DNA of 6,073 nt from CAXRBC01 sp041158045. GTDB taxonomy: Bacteria; Actinomycetota; Acidimicrobiia; Acidimicrobiales; Ilumatobacteraceae. Under the pieces are notes generated by a model that was not told where the DNA came from, did no database searches, and worked only from the letters and a program-made list of their open reading frames with translations. How positions within the stretch are numbered: the stretch's first letter is position 1; the number at the start of each line of letters is the position of its first letter. Position numbers and translations under genes: made by a program. The DNA lies in assembly GCA_041158045.1 (NCBI GenBank), contig JBEBCD010000040.1:1-6073 (forward strand), written 5' to 3'. Positions 5,895-6,073 of this stretch are shown in pieces.

Positions 5895-6073
5895 CGCGCC
5901 GCCACCCCCGCCGTCCCCATCGGCGAGCCGCTGCGCCAGCCACGCGATCGGTAGGGACACGAGGATCACGAGGGTCGCCATCACCGTCACGTACGGCAGG
6001 ACGTTGGGCCGCGAGAAGTTGTTGAGGATCCACTGCGGCAGGGTCGAGATGCCCGCGCCGGCGGTGAAGGTGG
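5886..6073 (-). CDS. C-terminal fragment of a PotC-like (spermidine/putrescine class) ABC permease
   Basis: Reading leftward from the window edge gives 61 residues and a TGA stop at 5888-5886; the 5' part lies outside. The fragment begins TFTAGAGISTLPQWILNN, continues SRPNVLPYV, then a membrane helix (about fragment residues 26-47) and AWLAQRLA, ending in a Gly-rich tail. TLPQWI.N..RPN..P followed by a last helix and AQRLA is typical of the second permease of polyamine-type importers (PotC). That would place it in a different ABC importer from the peptide-type genes in this window. It faces the fused ATPase gene tail to tail with a 31-bp gap. Assignment to PotC rests on a short C-terminus, so the substrate is uncertain; other members of the same permease class (iron or thiamine importers) remain possible. 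Confidence 0.75.
   Translation of the reverse strand, partial: TFTAGAGISTLPQWILNNFSRPNVLPYVTVMATLVILVSLPIAWLAQRLADGDGGGGGAGG

Noticed and set aside
5602..6033. A 143-codon minus-strand open frame at the right edge.
   Set aside because: It is out of frame with the PotC-like C-terminus, and its residues show no membrane or domain features.
1..6073. A novel defence or mobile system, CRISPR array, tRNA, riboswitch or insertion sequence.
   Set aside because: All long stretches are explained by ABC transporter genes. The three short non-coding regions hold only the hairpins and repeats listed.

Overview
This high-GC window looks like a chromosomal segment from an actinobacterium (Actinomycetota). 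The grounds are the strong G/C bias at third codon positions, the fact that all four visible start codons are GTG, the short overlapping gene junctions, and a fused double ATPase of a kind common in that phylum. I cannot name the genus from the sequence.

The window is almost entirely one peptide-type (Opp/Dpp, PepT class) ABC importer. From left to right it holds: a short non-coding stretch (1-101) with a G-rich tract and a 32-nt perfect palindrome that fits an intrinsic terminator; a family 5 extracellular solute-binding protein on the minus strand (102-1775); a 157-bp divergent intergenic region (1776-1932) that must hold the promoters for both directions; then on the plus strand an OppB/DppB-type permease (1933-2916), an OppC/DppC-type permease (2913-3830), and a single polypeptide carrying both nucleotide-binding domains (DppD-DppF fusion, 3827-5854). 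The plus-strand genes are joined by two identical 4-nt GTGA overlaps, so they are almost certainly one translationally coupled operon.

At the right edge, facing the ATPase gene, is the C-terminal end of an unrelated ABC permease resembling the PotC/spermidine-putrescine class (5886-6073, cut by the window). Only 31 bp separate the two stop codons. This junction lies in an imperfect 28-bp tandem duplication, and the first copy contains a hairpin over the ATPase stop codon.

Functionally, the binding protein would capture a substrate outside the cell (a peptide or another oligomeric or amphiphilic ligand; not determinable here). The two permeases would form the membrane channel and the fused ATPase would power transport. 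The binding protein is split off on the other strand and lacks a lipobox, two departures from the usual Gram-positive arrangement. I found no previously undescribed system, CRISPR array, mobile element, tRNA or rRNA. The points most worth a second look are the non-lipidated binding protein, the inverted repeat in the shared promoter region, the cysteine clusters in both halves of the ATPase, and the duplicated sequence at the convergent junction.
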